Below are positions 29,356-38,931 of a DNA stretch of 64,000 nt, one piece after another (position 1 is the stretch's first letter; each line of letters opens with the position of its first letter). The stretch spans positions 86,333 to 150,332 of the forward strand of contig WTGG01000011.1 of NCBI GenBank assembly GCA_011523685.1. The letters are read 5' to 3'. Source of the stretch: Coxiellaceae bacterium (GTDB lineage Bacteria; Pseudomonadota; Gammaproteobacteria; Coxiellales; Coxiellaceae). The translations under genes were made by a program, and so were the position numbers. The notes under the pieces were generated by a model. That model saw only the letters and a list, made by a program, of their open reading frames with translations. It ran no database searches and was not told the DNA's origin.

Positions 29356-30624
29356 ATGACAAAAGATACGTTGTCTTTACGTAGATTGGTGGTTGCTGGT
29401 TGGTTTGGTACGTTATTAGAGTGGTATGATTTTTCAGTATATGGCTTTTTGGCGCCGATCATTGCCGTTAATTTTTTTCCACCAGGTCATGACTGGATAC
29501 AGTTACTTCTAGCCTACTCCATTTTCTCTATGGGTTATTTGGTGCGCCCACTCGGTGGTTTCTTGTTTGGTTCACTGGGTGATCGCAGAGGTCGTAAATC
29601 GGTTTTTATCTACACGATATTATGTATGTCATTACCCACTGTTTTAATTGGAATATTACCAACGTATCAAACGCTCGGTTGGTTAGCACCTGTGATGTTA
29701 TTAGGTTTACGATTGCTACAAGGTTTAGCTGCCGGTGGTGAGATGATAGGTTCGGTGACATATATCTATGAGTCTTCTCCTGTTCACCGTAAAGCCTTCT
29801 ATACAGCCTTATTATTTGTTGGTTCTGGGTTTGGTATTTTATTGGGGTCTGCAGTGCTGAGCCTGTTACATCATTTCTATTCTGAAACAGCCATGCGTGA
29901 GTTCGTTTGGCGGGTGCCTTTTTTACTCGCTATGCTGGGGTTGGTGGTTAGTGTATGGCTGCGTAACAATGTACAAGAGTCAGAGGCATTTATCCGTTCT
30001 CAAAGAGCAGGTTTGAATTTAACAAGACCTTTTTTAGCGGTCATTAAGCACCATAAGGCGACAGTGTTACGTGTCGCAACGTTGTTTTCTCCAGGTGCTC
30101 TGCTGTTTTATCTAAATTTTGTTTTTTTGCCTGCATCATTATCACCAATGTTAGGCGCACCACAGAAAACGGTGATGTTATTAAATACCCTGGCAACTTT
30201 TATTTTATTGGTGTCATCAGTAGGGTTTGCTTGGCTAGCGGATAAGTATAGCCAGCGAAATATGTTGTATATTGCGTTAACTTCATTGTTGGTGTTGAGT
30301 GTACCTTTTTACTCATCTATACCATTACTCTCTATGGGGTTGTGGTTTTTTCTACAAATTATATTAGCTGTCATTATAGCTCTTTTAACAGGACCATTGA
30401 TGGCATATACATTGCATCAAACATCTGTTGAGGTGCGGTATAGCTCCATGGCCATTGCTTATAATTTAGCTTATTCATTGATTGGAGGGACGGCTCCTGT
30501 GATAGCCGTTAGTTTATTGCATGGTCAGTATGATCATAGATGGTTGGGGGTTTATGCAGCTGTTATTATTAGCGCAGCTCTTGTGTCTTTATTCGCTTCC
30601 CCTCAGTCCAGGATATCAAGATAA
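29356..30624 (+). CDS. MFS transporter of the metabolite:H+ symporter group
   Basis: The 422-residue protein has 12 predicted membrane segments. Its N-terminus GWFGTLLEWYDFSVYGFLAP and the loop GSLGDRRGRKSVF mark the MHS group that includes ProP. The substrate is not determined; relatives move proline, betaine or organic acids. Coupling to proS is suggestive of proline or another amino acid. Legionella and Francisella use related MFS proteins for amino-acid supply in the host, but those belong to a separate group. Confidence 0.88.
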   Translation: MTKDTLSLRRLVVAGWFGTLLEWYDFSVYGFLAPIIAVNFFPPGHDWIQLLLAYSIFSMGYLVRPLGGFLFGSLGDRRGRKSVFIYTILCMSLPTVLIGILPTYQTLGWLAPVMLLGLRLLQGLAAGGEMIGSVTYIYESSPVHRKAFYTALLFVGSGFGILLGSAVLSLLHHFYSETAMREFVWRVPFLLAMLGLVVSVWLRNNVQESEAFIRSQRAGLNLTRPFLAVIKHHKATVLRVATLFSPGALLFYLNFVFLPASLSPMLGAPQKTVMLLNTLATFILLVSSVGFAWLADKYSQRNMLYIALTSLLVLSVPFYSSIPLLSMGLWFFLQIILAVIIALLTGPLMAYTLHQTSVEVRYSSMAIAYNLAYSLIGGTAPVIAVSLLHGQYDHRWLGVYAAVIISAALVSLFASPQSRISR

Positions 30625-30655
30625 GCATGGGTATAGTGTGATATGCCCATGCTTA
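30622..30655. terminator. Hairpin between convergent transporter and Spy-like genes
   Basis: TAAGCATGGG and CCCATGCTTA form a perfect 10-bp stem with a 14-nt loop. It overlaps the transporter stop codon and lies 17 nt from the Spy-like stop. No long T run follows in either direction, so termination is likely but not certain. Confidence 0.55.
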
Positions 30656-30671
30656 ATACAGATAGTGACTT

Positions 30672-31151
30672 TTATCGCATATAAGTTACGAGGCGCATGC
30701 CACCTTCTTGCATCCTTTCAAGTGTTGACCTTTGTTGGTCATTGAGTACGTTTTTGATGGCTTGCTGTGTTTTTCCTTTTAAGCGTAACAGTTGGGTGAT
30801 GTCATCACCTTGACGCTTGGCGAGTTCATCAATGGTTTTTTGCTCGTAATGGTCAGCGGTAATAGCTTGCCTGAAATCAAATTTGCTTTTTTGTAAGTCG
30901 CGTCGTAATGGTTTAGCTTCATGTTGTGCATTGTCTATAATAGATTGAATATTAGACTGTTGCTTTGGGTTTAGGTTTAATTGCTTTAAATACCGCGTTT
31001 TGGGGGCTGAATAGGACTGTTTTTTTAATGGTTGACAAGGTTTGTGTTTTGCCGGAGCACCGTTAGTATTATGGGCAAATGCACAGGATACGGAGCAGCC
31101 TAGAGTTCCTGCTAGCACGATTGGTAGTATGTTTTTTTTATTAAATTTCAT
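30672..31151 (-). CDS. Spy/CpxP-family periplasmic protein
   Basis: The 159-residue protein has a signal peptide ending CAFAHN, then a helical domain containing LNLNPKQQSNIQSIIDNAQHE and a second LNDQQRSTLERM, the two LTxxQ-type motifs of the Spy/CpxP fold. Members are periplasmic chaperones or stress sensors induced by envelope damage. Two cysteines lie in the leader region and one in the mature N-terminus (HKPCQP). Repeated TGACATA elements precede it. Confidence 0.8.
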   Translation of the reverse strand: MKFNKKNILPIVLAGTLGCSVSCAFAHNTNGAPAKHKPCQPLKKQSYSAPKTRYLKQLNLNPKQQSNIQSIIDNAQHEAKPLRRDLQKSKFDFRQAITADHYEQKTIDELAKRQGDDITQLLRLKGKTQQAIKNVLNDQQRSTLERMQEGGMRLVTYMR

Positions 31152-31200
31152 AATAATTATTCTCTGTGATTAGTGGAGTTCGTAGTGTAAGAACACTTTG

Positions 31201-31239
31201 TGACATGAGTATGTCACGTATATGTCATGTATGTTACAG
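31201..31239 (-). promoter_or_regulatory. Candidate response-regulator operator upstream of the Spy-like gene
   Basis: On the minus strand ACATA occurs three times in succession (TAACATA, TGACATA, TGACATA), the last two exactly 11 nt apart, and a TGTCACA follows. OmpR/PhoB-type regulators bind direct repeats with such spacing, and spy/cpxP genes in enterobacteria are controlled by CpxR and BaeR. The half-sites do not match the CpxR GTAAA box. Confidence 0.4.
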
Positions 31240-31249
31240 AGTGATATTA

Positions 31250-32743
31250 TTAGATATTTTGAGTATTATTTTGGTGATTTAGCTGTAAAACTTGTTCAAA
31301 TTCATTGACTACAGATGCCTGTGGTTTGTTACTAAGTAAGCTAGCGATGATGATCGCGATACATGAGAAAATAAATCCTGGAATAATTTCATTGAGTTGC
31401 CAAAAGCAACCTAGGGGGGAGAGAAATGTTTTCCATAAGATGACGGTGATGGCACCAATCGTAATACCTGCTATAGCGCCTTGACTGGTTGTTCTTTTCC
31501 AAAATAATGAAGCAATGATGATTGGGCCAAAAGATGCGCCGATTCCACTCCAGGCATATTTAACTAATAAAAATAATGTGTTTTTTTCATTGAGTGCTAG
31601 GTGTAGGGCCGCAGCTGAGCTGATAATCACACACAGTCTAGCAATGATAACAAGTTCTTTTTGAGAGGCGCTTTTTCTAATAAATACTGCGTAAAAGTCT
31701 GCAATCAGAGCGCTGGATGAGGTGAGTAGTTGTGCGGCGACCGTGCTCATCATCGCGGAGAGTACCGCAGAGAACAATATTCCAGAAATGATTGGGCTAA
31801 ATAAAGACTCTGTGAGATATAGAAAGGTTTCATCAGGATTCGCTAAGCCAGAATCAAAAAAAATTCTTCCTGCAATTCCGGTTGCTGTTGCTCCAAGTAA
31901 GGAAAGAAACATCCAGCTAGTACAAATCCGACGAGCTTGTGGTAGATGATTTGGCGATTTAATGGCCATGAAGCGCGTGAGAATATGCGGTTGCCCGAAG
32001 TATCCTAAGCCCCAGGCTAGTAAGGATATTATACTGATGATCGAGATGTTTTTGATTGGATTAAAGTAATCTAATGGTAGGTGGTTAAGTTCGTTGTATA
32101 AGGTGTGTTGGTTGTGTAGATGAGTGATGGTTGTGAGTGGAACAATGATCAGTGTCATAAGCATCAAAGTGCCTTGAAAAAAATCAATCCAGTTAATTGC
32201 TAGAAAACCACCAATCATGGTGTAAGTTAAGATAATGATACTGCTGATCAGTAGCGATTGATGAAAGGTTAAACCAAATGCTACTTGAAATAATAGCCCC
32301 CCACTGACAAAGCTTGAGGCGCAGTATATCGTGAAGAAAATCAGAATAATAATAGCACTGCATGCGCGGATATAATGGCTGTATCGTTTGAAGCGATGGT
32401 CTAAATATGAGGGTATGGTGAGGGAGTCATTGGCGACTTCTGTGTAAATGCGTAAGCGCTTAGATAGGAAGCGCCAATTGCAATAGGCACCAATTAATAA
32501 GCCTATCGGCATCCAAATATGATTCATGCCGCTTACAAAAATTGCTCCAGGAAGAGCTAGTAGTAACCAGCTGCTCATGTCGGAAGCGCCTGCTCCTAGC
32601 GCTGTGATAGGCCCACTTAAGCTTCGACCACCTAATACATAATCAGAGAGCCGTTGGTTTCTGTGATTGGCGATTAAGCATAGTATGATAATGATTATAA
32701 AATAAACGCAAAACGCTATTAAGTAGCTTGAAGTATGGTGCAT
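31250..32743 (-). CDS. putP: Sodium/proline symporter
   Basis: This 497-residue member of the sodium:solute symporter family has about 13 membrane segments. PutP-like features are the early YVLGGRSLSGPITALGAGASDMSSW and later LLAWGLGYFGQPHILTRFMAI and SAVLSAMMSTVAAQLLTSSSAL. It imports proline with sodium in characterised homologues. It lies 28 nt downstream of a peptide transporter on the same strand, so the two may form one nutrient-uptake unit. Confidence 0.93.
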   Translation of the reverse strand: MHHTSSYLIAFCVYFIIIIILCLIANHRNQRLSDYVLGGRSLSGPITALGAGASDMSSWLLLALPGAIFVSGMNHIWMPIGLLIGAYCNWRFLSKRLRIYTEVANDSLTIPSYLDHRFKRYSHYIRACSAIIILIFFTIYCASSFVSGGLLFQVAFGLTFHQSLLISSIIILTYTMIGGFLAINWIDFFQGTLMLMTLIIVPLTTITHLHNQHTLYNELNHLPLDYFNPIKNISIISIISLLAWGLGYFGQPHILTRFMAIKSPNHLPQARRICTSWMFLSLLGATATGIAGRIFFDSGLANPDETFLYLTESLFSPIISGILFSAVLSAMMSTVAAQLLTSSSALIADFYAVFIRKSASQKELVIIARLCVIISSAAALHLALNEKNTLFLLVKYAWSGIGASFGPIIIASLFWKRTTSQGAIAGITIGAITVILWKTFLSPLGCFWQLNEIIPGFIFSCIAIIIASLLSNKPQASVVNEFEQVLQLNHQNNTQNI

Positions 32744-32771
32744 GATAAATACCTATATATCTGCGATTAAT

Positions 32772-34289
32772 CTACAGTTCCATGGTGTTGCCTAAGTAAT
32801 ATCGTGCAAATGGTTTAAGGATTAAAATAAGGATTACACCAGCGAGTGCAATCAGTGTGTATGATAAAAAAGCATGTTGATAGATAAGGCGTTCTGTTGT
32901 TAATGAGCTCAGTTGATCTTTATTGATCTTTGCAAGGTTTCCAAATAATCCTCCTAGACTACCACCTAATCCCAGTGTGAAAAACCAGGCCCCCATCATA
33001 AAGCCTTGCATGTTTTTAGGAGAGAGTTTTAAAACAGCCGCCATGCCAATGGGGTAGAGAAAGAGTTGGCCAAGTGTAATGAACAGGTAGTAGAGGACGA
33101 TATTATAGGGGTGAACTTGGCCAGCTAGCATCGGAAAAAATGTACTGATGGTTAGGGTGCCATAAGCAAGTGCCATACAGACTAGAGCCAGTATAAATTT
33201 ATTGAGCATAGGTATATTAAGGCTAGGAGATGTTCTAAGGAGTCGAGCAAAATAGGCGCCCACTGTTACAACGAAGAAGGGTTCTAGCGAAAGGAAAAAA
33301 GTGGCTGGTAGGCGAATATTAAAAAAGTTACGGTCAACAACACGGTCAACAAAGAGATTAACAGCCAGGTACTCTTCAAAATACAGACCCCAAAAGAGTA
33401 CAGAAATAATCATAAGTAGTAGCAATAGGCATAATTTTTGTGCTTGCTCTTTTGGATGTTTAGTTATCAGTACTAGAAAATAAGCAGCAATGCCTAATCC
33501 GAAGAGCATAAAGGCTATGTTTGAGAGCTGGCTATAAAACAAAAGACAAGTTGCCACTGCTATGATAAATAGAAAACCAGTGGTCATTCGAAACCAGGGG
33601 ATGGATTTAGGTGGCGTACCTTTAGAGATTTGCAAAATATCGAAGGAGTCGATGACATATCGTCGACCGTAGAGAAAGATCGATAGACCAATGGCGATGC
33701 CAGTAGCCGCAAGGAGAAAACTAAGCTGCCAGCCGAATGCATTTTTAATGTATCCAATAGTAAAGCTTGCTAGAAAGCTACCAATATTGAAGCCGACAAA
33801 GAACAGTGTATAGCCACCTTCTCGTTTATTATCTTCTTTGGTGTAGAGATTACCGACTAGGGTTGAAACATTGGGCTTGTAAAACCCGTTTCCGAGTACG
33901 ACAGAGCCTAGCCCTAGTAGTAGAGAGGCTTGAGAGCCCATTGCAATTAAGCTGTACCCGATGATGAGTATGACGCCGCCGATGATAAGCGCTCTTGATT
34001 GTCCAATGATATTATCAGCTAAATATCCGCCAATTAAGGGGGACATATAAACAAGCGCAGTATAAGCGCCAGCGAGTGCATAGCTGCGGCTATCTGACCA
34101 GCTAAATCGATGTACAACGTACAAAACCAGTAAGCCTTGAACAATGTAAAAAGCAAAGCGTTCCCAGAGTTCAGTTGCTATTAAGTAAGATAGACCTTTA
34201 GGGTGGTGGATAAGCGAGTTTTTTGTGGAGTTGGGTAAAGTTGATTGATTATTCAAGGGCTTGCCTGATCGTTTAAGTCTGTTGATCAT
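32772..34289 (-). CDS. Proton-dependent oligopeptide (POT) transporter
   Basis: The 505 residues belong to the POT/PTR family. The N-terminus shows ELWERFAFYIVQGLLVLYV, where the ExxER-type motif is conserved. The first cytoplasmic loop shows PLIGGYLADNIIGQSRA, and GNGFYKPNVSTLVGNLY follows. About 14 membrane segments are expected. It imports di- and tripeptides in known homologues. It is transcribed divergently from tolA. Confidence 0.94.
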   Translation of the reverse strand: MINRLKRSGKPLNNQSTLPNSTKNSLIHHPKGLSYLIATELWERFAFYIVQGLLVLYVVHRFSWSDSRSYALAGAYTALVYMSPLIGGYLADNIIGQSRALIIGGVILIIGYSLIAMGSQASLLLGLGSVVLGNGFYKPNVSTLVGNLYTKEDNKREGGYTLFFVGFNIGSFLASFTIGYIKNAFGWQLSFLLAATGIAIGLSIFLYGRRYVIDSFDILQISKGTPPKSIPWFRMTTGFLFIIAVATCLLFYSQLSNIAFMLFGLGIAAYFLVLITKHPKEQAQKLCLLLLLMIISVLFWGLYFEEYLAVNLFVDRVVDRNFFNIRLPATFFLSLEPFFVVTVGAYFARLLRTSPSLNIPMLNKFILALVCMALAYGTLTISTFFPMLAGQVHPYNIVLYYLFITLGQLFLYPIGMAAVLKLSPKNMQGFMMGAWFFTLGLGGSLGGLFGNLAKINKDQLSSLTTERLIYQHAFLSYTLIALAGVILILILKPFARYYLGNTMEL

Positions 34290-34415
34290 AACAAATAATG
34301 TTCATATATCCTATAGCATGTTTTTTGTTGAAATCGGTTTGAGTATATTGAGTCGTAGTAGGCCTTTATGTCACACTGTGTTGGTTTCAGGAGGGTGTTG
34401 TTAAAGGGGGCTTAG

Positions 34416-35210
34416 GTGCAGGTTGAGCAAAAAGATCGCCGCTATTTTTGGTGTTCAGTAATATTGCATCTTTTATTGCTAGTGATTTGTATGGTCCCTG
34501 TAAAGCAATCGTTATCATTAATGCCAGGTATGACAGCCTCTATACCTATTGTTAAAGCGGCAGCGGTTAGCTCGACAACGGTTCAGCAGCAGGTACATGC
34601 TGTACAGGCAAGGGAGCAAGCGATACGTGATGCTGAGCAACGTAGATTAGCAGCAGTAAAGGCTGCTCAGAAACGTCGTGTTGAACAAGCACGTTTACGC
34701 AAGCAGCGAGAGTTAGCCCGTCAAAAGGCAGCAAAAGAGAAGGCGTTAGCGTTAGCGCGTGAAAAGCGTCTTGCTGAGAAAAAAGCTAAGCAGCAAGCAC
34801 AGCTAGCCGCTTTAGCTCAACAGGCAAAGGCATTGCAAGAGCAGCAGCATCAACAGCAGTTACAACAAGAACAGCAGAAATTAAAACAAGTCGCCTATAA
34901 TCAGGGCGTCGTTAATCAATATCGGCAACAAATTGCACAGTCTATTGGGAATTACTGGATCATATCTCGTGATATCAATAAATCGTTAAGTTGTCAGTTT
35001 CTAGTGCATTTAGCCCCAGGAGGGGAGGTGTTAAATGTTCGATTGTTAAAGAGTAGTGGTAATGATGCCTTTGATCGATCTGCTGAAGTGGCGGTCTATA
35101 AAGCATCACCATTACCCGTGCCAACCGATACAAAACTCTTTGGACCTTTTCGTGAGTTTAGTCTGATTGTTTCACCAAAGACAGTCATGATAAGATCTCC
35201 CTCAACTTAG
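34416..35210 (+). CDS. tolA: TolA-like envelope protein
   Basis: TolA links the inner membrane to Pal at division sites. This 264-residue protein has an N-terminal membrane anchor (FWCSVILHLLLLVICMV), a long Ala/Lys/Gln/Arg helical region (about residues 55-160) and a C-terminal TolA/TonB-type domain (NYWIISRDINKSLSCQFLVHLAPGG, FDRSAEVAVYKASPLPVP). It begins with GTG at 34416, five nt after GGGGG. It is shorter than E. coli TolA (421), as in many relatives. tolQ and tolR are not next to it. Confidence 0.9.
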   Translation: MQVEQKDRRYFWCSVILHLLLLVICMVPVKQSLSLMPGMTASIPIVKAAAVSSTTVQQQVHAVQAREQAIRDAEQRRLAAVKAAQKRRVEQARLRKQRELARQKAAKEKALALAREKRLAEKKAKQQAQLAALAQQAKALQEQQHQQQLQQEQQKLKQVAYNQGVVNQYRQQIAQSIGNYWIISRDINKSLSCQFLVHLAPGGEVLNVRLLKSSGNDAFDRSAEVAVYKASPLPVPTDTKLFGPFREFSLIVSPKTVMIRSPST

Positions 35211-35224
35211 TATGAGGTGCTGCC

Positions 35225-36553
35225 ATGGTTCGTAGATTAATTGCACTATTTATGTGTCCTTTCTTTTTGTGTATAACTAGCTCAAGTTTTGCGCAGTTGC
35301 AAATTCAGCTGACTCAGGGTGTGGATGCTGCAATACCCATTGTCATTGTGCCTTTTCAGGATGAGACACTGGCGTTAGACAATCAAACAGAGTTATTGCG
35401 TGTTATTCAGTCAGATTTAAAAAATAGTGGCCAGTTTCGTTTGATAGCGCCATCCACTACAAATGCATCTACACTCACAACAGAGCAATTAGCTGCATTG
35501 AAAAAGCGCGGTGCTAATGTAGTGTTGTCGGGTTCCATTAGGTCAGCCTCAGCAGGCAAGTTGAAGGTTGCTATACAGTTGTCTGATCTTTACCGCAAAG
35601 GCCAGTCTTCTGATACAACGACAAAATTCCCTGTTATTTTGAAGCAGGAATATACGGTAAAGACGCAAGATTTGCGTTTATTAGCACACCATATTAGTGA
35701 TATGGTTTATCAGCAGCTCACAGGTGTGAAAGGCATATTCTCAACTAAAATCGCCTATGTGCTCGTTAAACATACCCCCCGAAAGCCGACACAATATCAA
35801 CTAATGCTGGCAGATGCCGATGGTTATAATCCGCGTCCATTATTAACTTCATACATGCCTATTATGTCTCCAGCATGGGCGCAGGACGGTCGTCATCTCG
35901 TGTATGTGTCGTTTGAAGGGCATCGAGCTTCTGTTTATTGGCAGGATATTGCGACAGGTAAGCGACGATTATTGAGTCGTTCACCTGGAATTAATGGTGC
36001 TCCGGCCGTATCACCAGATGGTAAACGTTTAGCGTTAGTATTAACTAAAACGGGTAATCCCAAAGTGTATGTTATGGATATCGCGAGTCGATCACTTCAG
36101 CAAATCACTCAGGGAGTCTCAATCGATACTGAGCCTTCATGGTCACCTGATGGTAAAACATTATTATTGACTTCGAATCGAGGTGGGACGCCTCAGATTT
36201 ATCAATACAATTTTTCAACAAAAGGGATTAAACGATTAACATTCGATGGTAATTATAATGCTAAAGCTTCCTTTATGCCGAATCAAAAGACCATCGTCAT
36301 GATGCATCGTGATCGTTCACTATTTGGAATTGCACGACAAGACCTTGTATCGGGTCGTTTAGATGTTTTAACTCGGTCAGGTTCTGATGAGTCACCTAGC
36401 TTGTCACCAAATGGTAAAATGGTAATTTATGCGATGCGCCAAGGTCAACAAGGCGTTTTGGCGGTTGTGTCTACTGATGGGATGGTCAAATTGCGCCTGC
36501 CTGCACAAGCTGGTAGTGTTCAAGAACCTGCATGGTCGCCTTTTTTAAGTTAA
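35225..36553 (+). CDS. tolB: Tol-Pal system beta-propeller protein TolB
   Basis: TolB is the periplasmic partner of TolA and Pal. The 442 residues (E. coli 430) have a signal peptide (LFMCPFFLCITSSSFAQ), an N-terminal domain with FQDETLALDNQTELLRVIQSDLKNSG shared by TolB proteins, and a six-bladed propeller with repeated SPDGK and SWSPDGK motifs. GAGGTG precedes the ATG. tolA ends 14 nt upstream and pal begins 16 nt downstream. Confidence 0.97.
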   Translation: MVRRLIALFMCPFFLCITSSSFAQLQIQLTQGVDAAIPIVIVPFQDETLALDNQTELLRVIQSDLKNSGQFRLIAPSTTNASTLTTEQLAALKKRGANVVLSGSIRSASAGKLKVAIQLSDLYRKGQSSDTTTKFPVILKQEYTVKTQDLRLLAHHISDMVYQQLTGVKGIFSTKIAYVLVKHTPRKPTQYQLMLADADGYNPRPLLTSYMPIMSPAWAQDGRHLVYVSFEGHRASVYWQDIATGKRRLLSRSPGINGAPAVSPDGKRLALVLTKTGNPKVYVMDIASRSLQQITQGVSIDTEPSWSPDGKTLLLTSNRGGTPQIYQYNFSTKGIKRLTFDGNYNAKASFMPNQKTIVMMHRDRSLFGIARQDLVSGRLDVLTRSGSDESPSLSPNGKMVIYAMRQGQQGVLAVVSTDGMVKLRLPAQAGSVQEPAWSPFLS

Positions 36554-36569
36554 TGCAAAGGAGAAAAAT

Positions 36570-37121
36570 ATGGTGAATAGGAAAGATGTATTACGCTCAA
36601 TGATCGTTGGGTCTGTATTGGTTTTATTGGCGGGGTGTGGTTCATCTCATAAGCAAAATACAGTCGCATCAACAACAAGTGGGGGTATTGATGCTACTCA
36701 ATCAGCTCAAACATTTGGGCTTTCGGATGCTTCATCCATACAAACGGACTCCACAGGAAGGGTCATTAATCCCTTAACTGCTCCTGCAAATCAGACCTAT
36801 TATTTTTCATTTGATAACAGTTCAATAACACCTGATGATATGAAAGCACTGATGATTCAAGCGGATTATTTAGTCGCTAATCCTACCATTAAGATTCGTT
36901 TGGAAGGAAATGCAGATGCGCGAGGAAGTCGCGAATATAACATCGGTTTGGGTTGGCGCCGTGACCAGACAGTTGCACGTATCCTTGAGCAGCAAGGTGT
37001 TAAGCCCAGTCAGATCGATATGGTCAGCTTTGGCAAGGAAAAGCCAGCTGTCACTGGAGATAATGAACAAGCTTGGTCGTTGAATCGACGAGTTGAATTG
37101 GTGTATGAGAATCTATCATGA
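36570..37121 (+). CDS. pal: Peptidoglycan-associated lipoprotein Pal
   Basis: Pal anchors the outer membrane to peptidoglycan. The 183-residue precursor has a lipoprotein signal with lipobox LAGC (Cys at about 23), a Ser/Thr linker and a C-terminal OmpA-like domain with IRLEGNADARGSREYNIGLG and SFGKEKPAVTG. The binding Asp and Arg of the OmpA motif are present. AGGAG lies before the ATG, and the stop overlaps the cpoB start. Confidence 0.98.
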   Translation: MVNRKDVLRSMIVGSVLVLLAGCGSSHKQNTVASTTSGGIDATQSAQTFGLSDASSIQTDSTGRVINPLTAPANQTYYFSFDNSSITPDDMKALMIQADYLVANPTIKIRLEGNADARGSREYNIGLGWRRDQTVARILEQQGVKPSQIDMVSFGKEKPAVTGDNEQAWSLNRRVELVYENLS

Positions 37122-38275
37122 ATAAAGTCACTACTATTGGGTCGATAGTTTCGTTAATGGCTGTTTTCTCGAGTGTCAGTTTTGCTGATGCGCCTGCTGT
37201 TGATGCCACTGCTACACCGCAAACAACCGTTGCGCAATCATCAGGTAGGCATCATTGGTATGATGGCCCATTGACACAAAATGCCCCTCAGCAACCAGTG
37301 GTCGCTCAAGTGCCAATGGCTACTTCTGCAGATGCACAATCTGAGTTGGTATTACCTGCGGTGTCATCGGTTCAATCGGATTCAGGTGTCAGCCCTACGC
37401 TAGCAGCAACCGATGCTGTTGAGTTACCGCAACCTCCTGTGCAAGCATTACCACCTGTAGAGAATTTGTCTGAAACGTCAGTGTCATCAGTCACGCCACC
37501 TCCTCAGCAAACTATTCACCAAACGAGTGATGTAGCTTACCCAGCACACTCATCAGCCTGGCCTGCTCAGCAGGCAGCGTCACATCAGTCAATAACGGTA
37601 TCGTCGACTGCGTCAGACTCTAGTGCACTGAATCAACAGGTTCGCCGATTAAATCAGCAACTACAGAATTTAATTGCGATGAATTTACCGCAACAAGTCG
37701 CCGATATGCAGCAGCAAATTCAGCAGCTCACGGGTTTGTTGGAAGAAGAGCAGCATGAAATAGCTGCTCTAAAAGAACAGCAAAAAGTTTATTATAAAGA
37801 TTTAGATGCTCGTATAACTCAGGGTAGTAGCCAGTCGGACACATCAACGACTAGCGTTGCAGCAGGTAATTCGAATGCACAGACTATGACTGACGTTGCG
37901 GAATATCAGCGCGCTTCTCAATACTTGTCGAACAGACAATATGATCAGGCACGTTCAGCCTATCAGCAATATCTAACCGATTATCCAGAAGGTCAGTTTG
38001 TTGCGAATGCGCATTATTGGCTGGGCGAATTGAATTTACTCAAGAAGAATAATGCAGCAGCATTATCCGAGTTTTCAACCGTAGTGAAGCAATACCCTGC
38101 GTCATCCAAACGTCCTGATGCCGAATATAAAATAGCTTCTATTCAAATGAATACCGGCCATGTGGCCGATGCTAAGCAGGGCTTTCAAGCTATTCAAAAG
38201 CATTATCCGAAAAGTACAGCAGCACAGCTTGCTGCAATACAACTTAAAAAAATAGCTGTTATACAAAGTGGTTGA
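37118..38275 (+). CDS. cpoB: Cell-division coordinator CpoB (YbgF-like)
   Basis: CpoB links Tol activity with peptidoglycan synthesis. The 385 residues include a signal peptide (ending SSVSFADA), a long Pro/Ser/Thr/Gln-rich region (about 25-165), a coiled coil (LNQQVRRLNQQLQNLIAMN onwards) and a C-terminal TPR region (EYQRASQYLSNRQYDQARSA, HYWLGELNLLKKNNAAAL). E. coli CpoB has 263 residues; the extra length is the unusual linker. It overlaps pal by 4 nt (ATGA) and queE by 8 nt. Confidence 0.93.
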   Translation: MNKVTTIGSIVSLMAVFSSVSFADAPAVDATATPQTTVAQSSGRHHWYDGPLTQNAPQQPVVAQVPMATSADAQSELVLPAVSSVQSDSGVSPTLAATDAVELPQPPVQALPPVENLSETSVSSVTPPPQQTIHQTSDVAYPAHSSAWPAQQAASHQSITVSSTASDSSALNQQVRRLNQQLQNLIAMNLPQQVADMQQQIQQLTGLLEEEQHEIAALKEQQKVYYKDLDARITQGSSQSDTSTTSVAAGNSNAQTMTDVAEYQRASQYLSNRQYDQARSAYQQYLTDYPEGQFVANAHYWLGELNLLKKNNAAALSEFSTVVKQYPASSKRPDAEYKIASIQMNTGHVADAKQGFQAIQKHYPKSTAAQLAAIQLKKIAVIQSG

Positions 38276-38918
38276 TGTAACTTCACTGCGTATTACGGAA
38301 ATTTTTTATTCATTACAGGGAGAGTCAAGCACCGTTGGGTATCCAACGGTGTTCGTGCGTTTGACGGGTTGCCCATTGCGCTGTGTGTATTGTGACAGTG
38401 CTTATGCCTTTAAAGGTGGTAAGCGCTTTACGATAACGGAGGTGTTAAGCGAGGTTGCTGCGTATCAACCTAAGTATGTCACTGTTACTGGGGGCGAGCC
38501 ATTAGCTCAGCCTGCCTGTATTGAGTTATTAAAGCAGCTTTGTGATGTCGGTTATTTTGTTTCAATTGAAACTAGCGGAGCTTTAGATATTAGTTCGATT
38601 GATCAGCGTGTGATGACAGTGATGGATTGGAAAACACCCGAGTCTGGAGAAATGCATCGTAACCGAAACGAGAATATAAAATATCTAAAATCCATGGATC
38701 AAGTGAAATATGTGATTAGTTCGCGAGAAGATTATGAATGGTCTAAGTCTTCAATGATTGAGCATGGTTTTGTCGATCGATGTGATGTGCTATTTTCACC
38801 CGTCTATGAAAAATTACAACCGCAGCATTTAGCAGATTGGATTGTGGATGATCGTCTACCTGTTCGTTTTCAATTTCAATTACATAAGTTGCTCTGGAAT
38901 GATGAGCCAGGTCGATAA
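38268..38918 (+). CDS. queE: 7-carboxy-7-deazaguanine synthase
   Basis: QueE is a radical-SAM enzyme of queuosine precursor synthesis. The 216 residues show the cluster motif CPLRCVYC (CX3CX2C), [13 protein letters not shown] at the N-terminus and VTGGEPLAQ. It begins with GTG at 38268, inside the end of cpoB; the overlap with cpoB supports translational coupling. In many gammaproteobacteria queE follows the tol-pal cluster, as here. Confidence 0.95.
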   Translation: MVDVTSLRITEIFYSLQGESSTVGYPTVFVRLTGCPLRCVYCDSAYAFKGGKRFTITEVLSEVAAYQPKYVTVTGGEPLAQPACIELLKQLCDVGYFVSIETSGALDISSIDQRVMTVMDWKTPESGEMHRNRNENIKYLKSMDQVKYVISSREDYEWSKSSMIEHGFVDRCDVLFSPVYEKLQPQHLADWIVDDRLPVRFQFQLHKLLWNDEPGR

Positions 38919-38931
38919 CACGAGAAGTATC

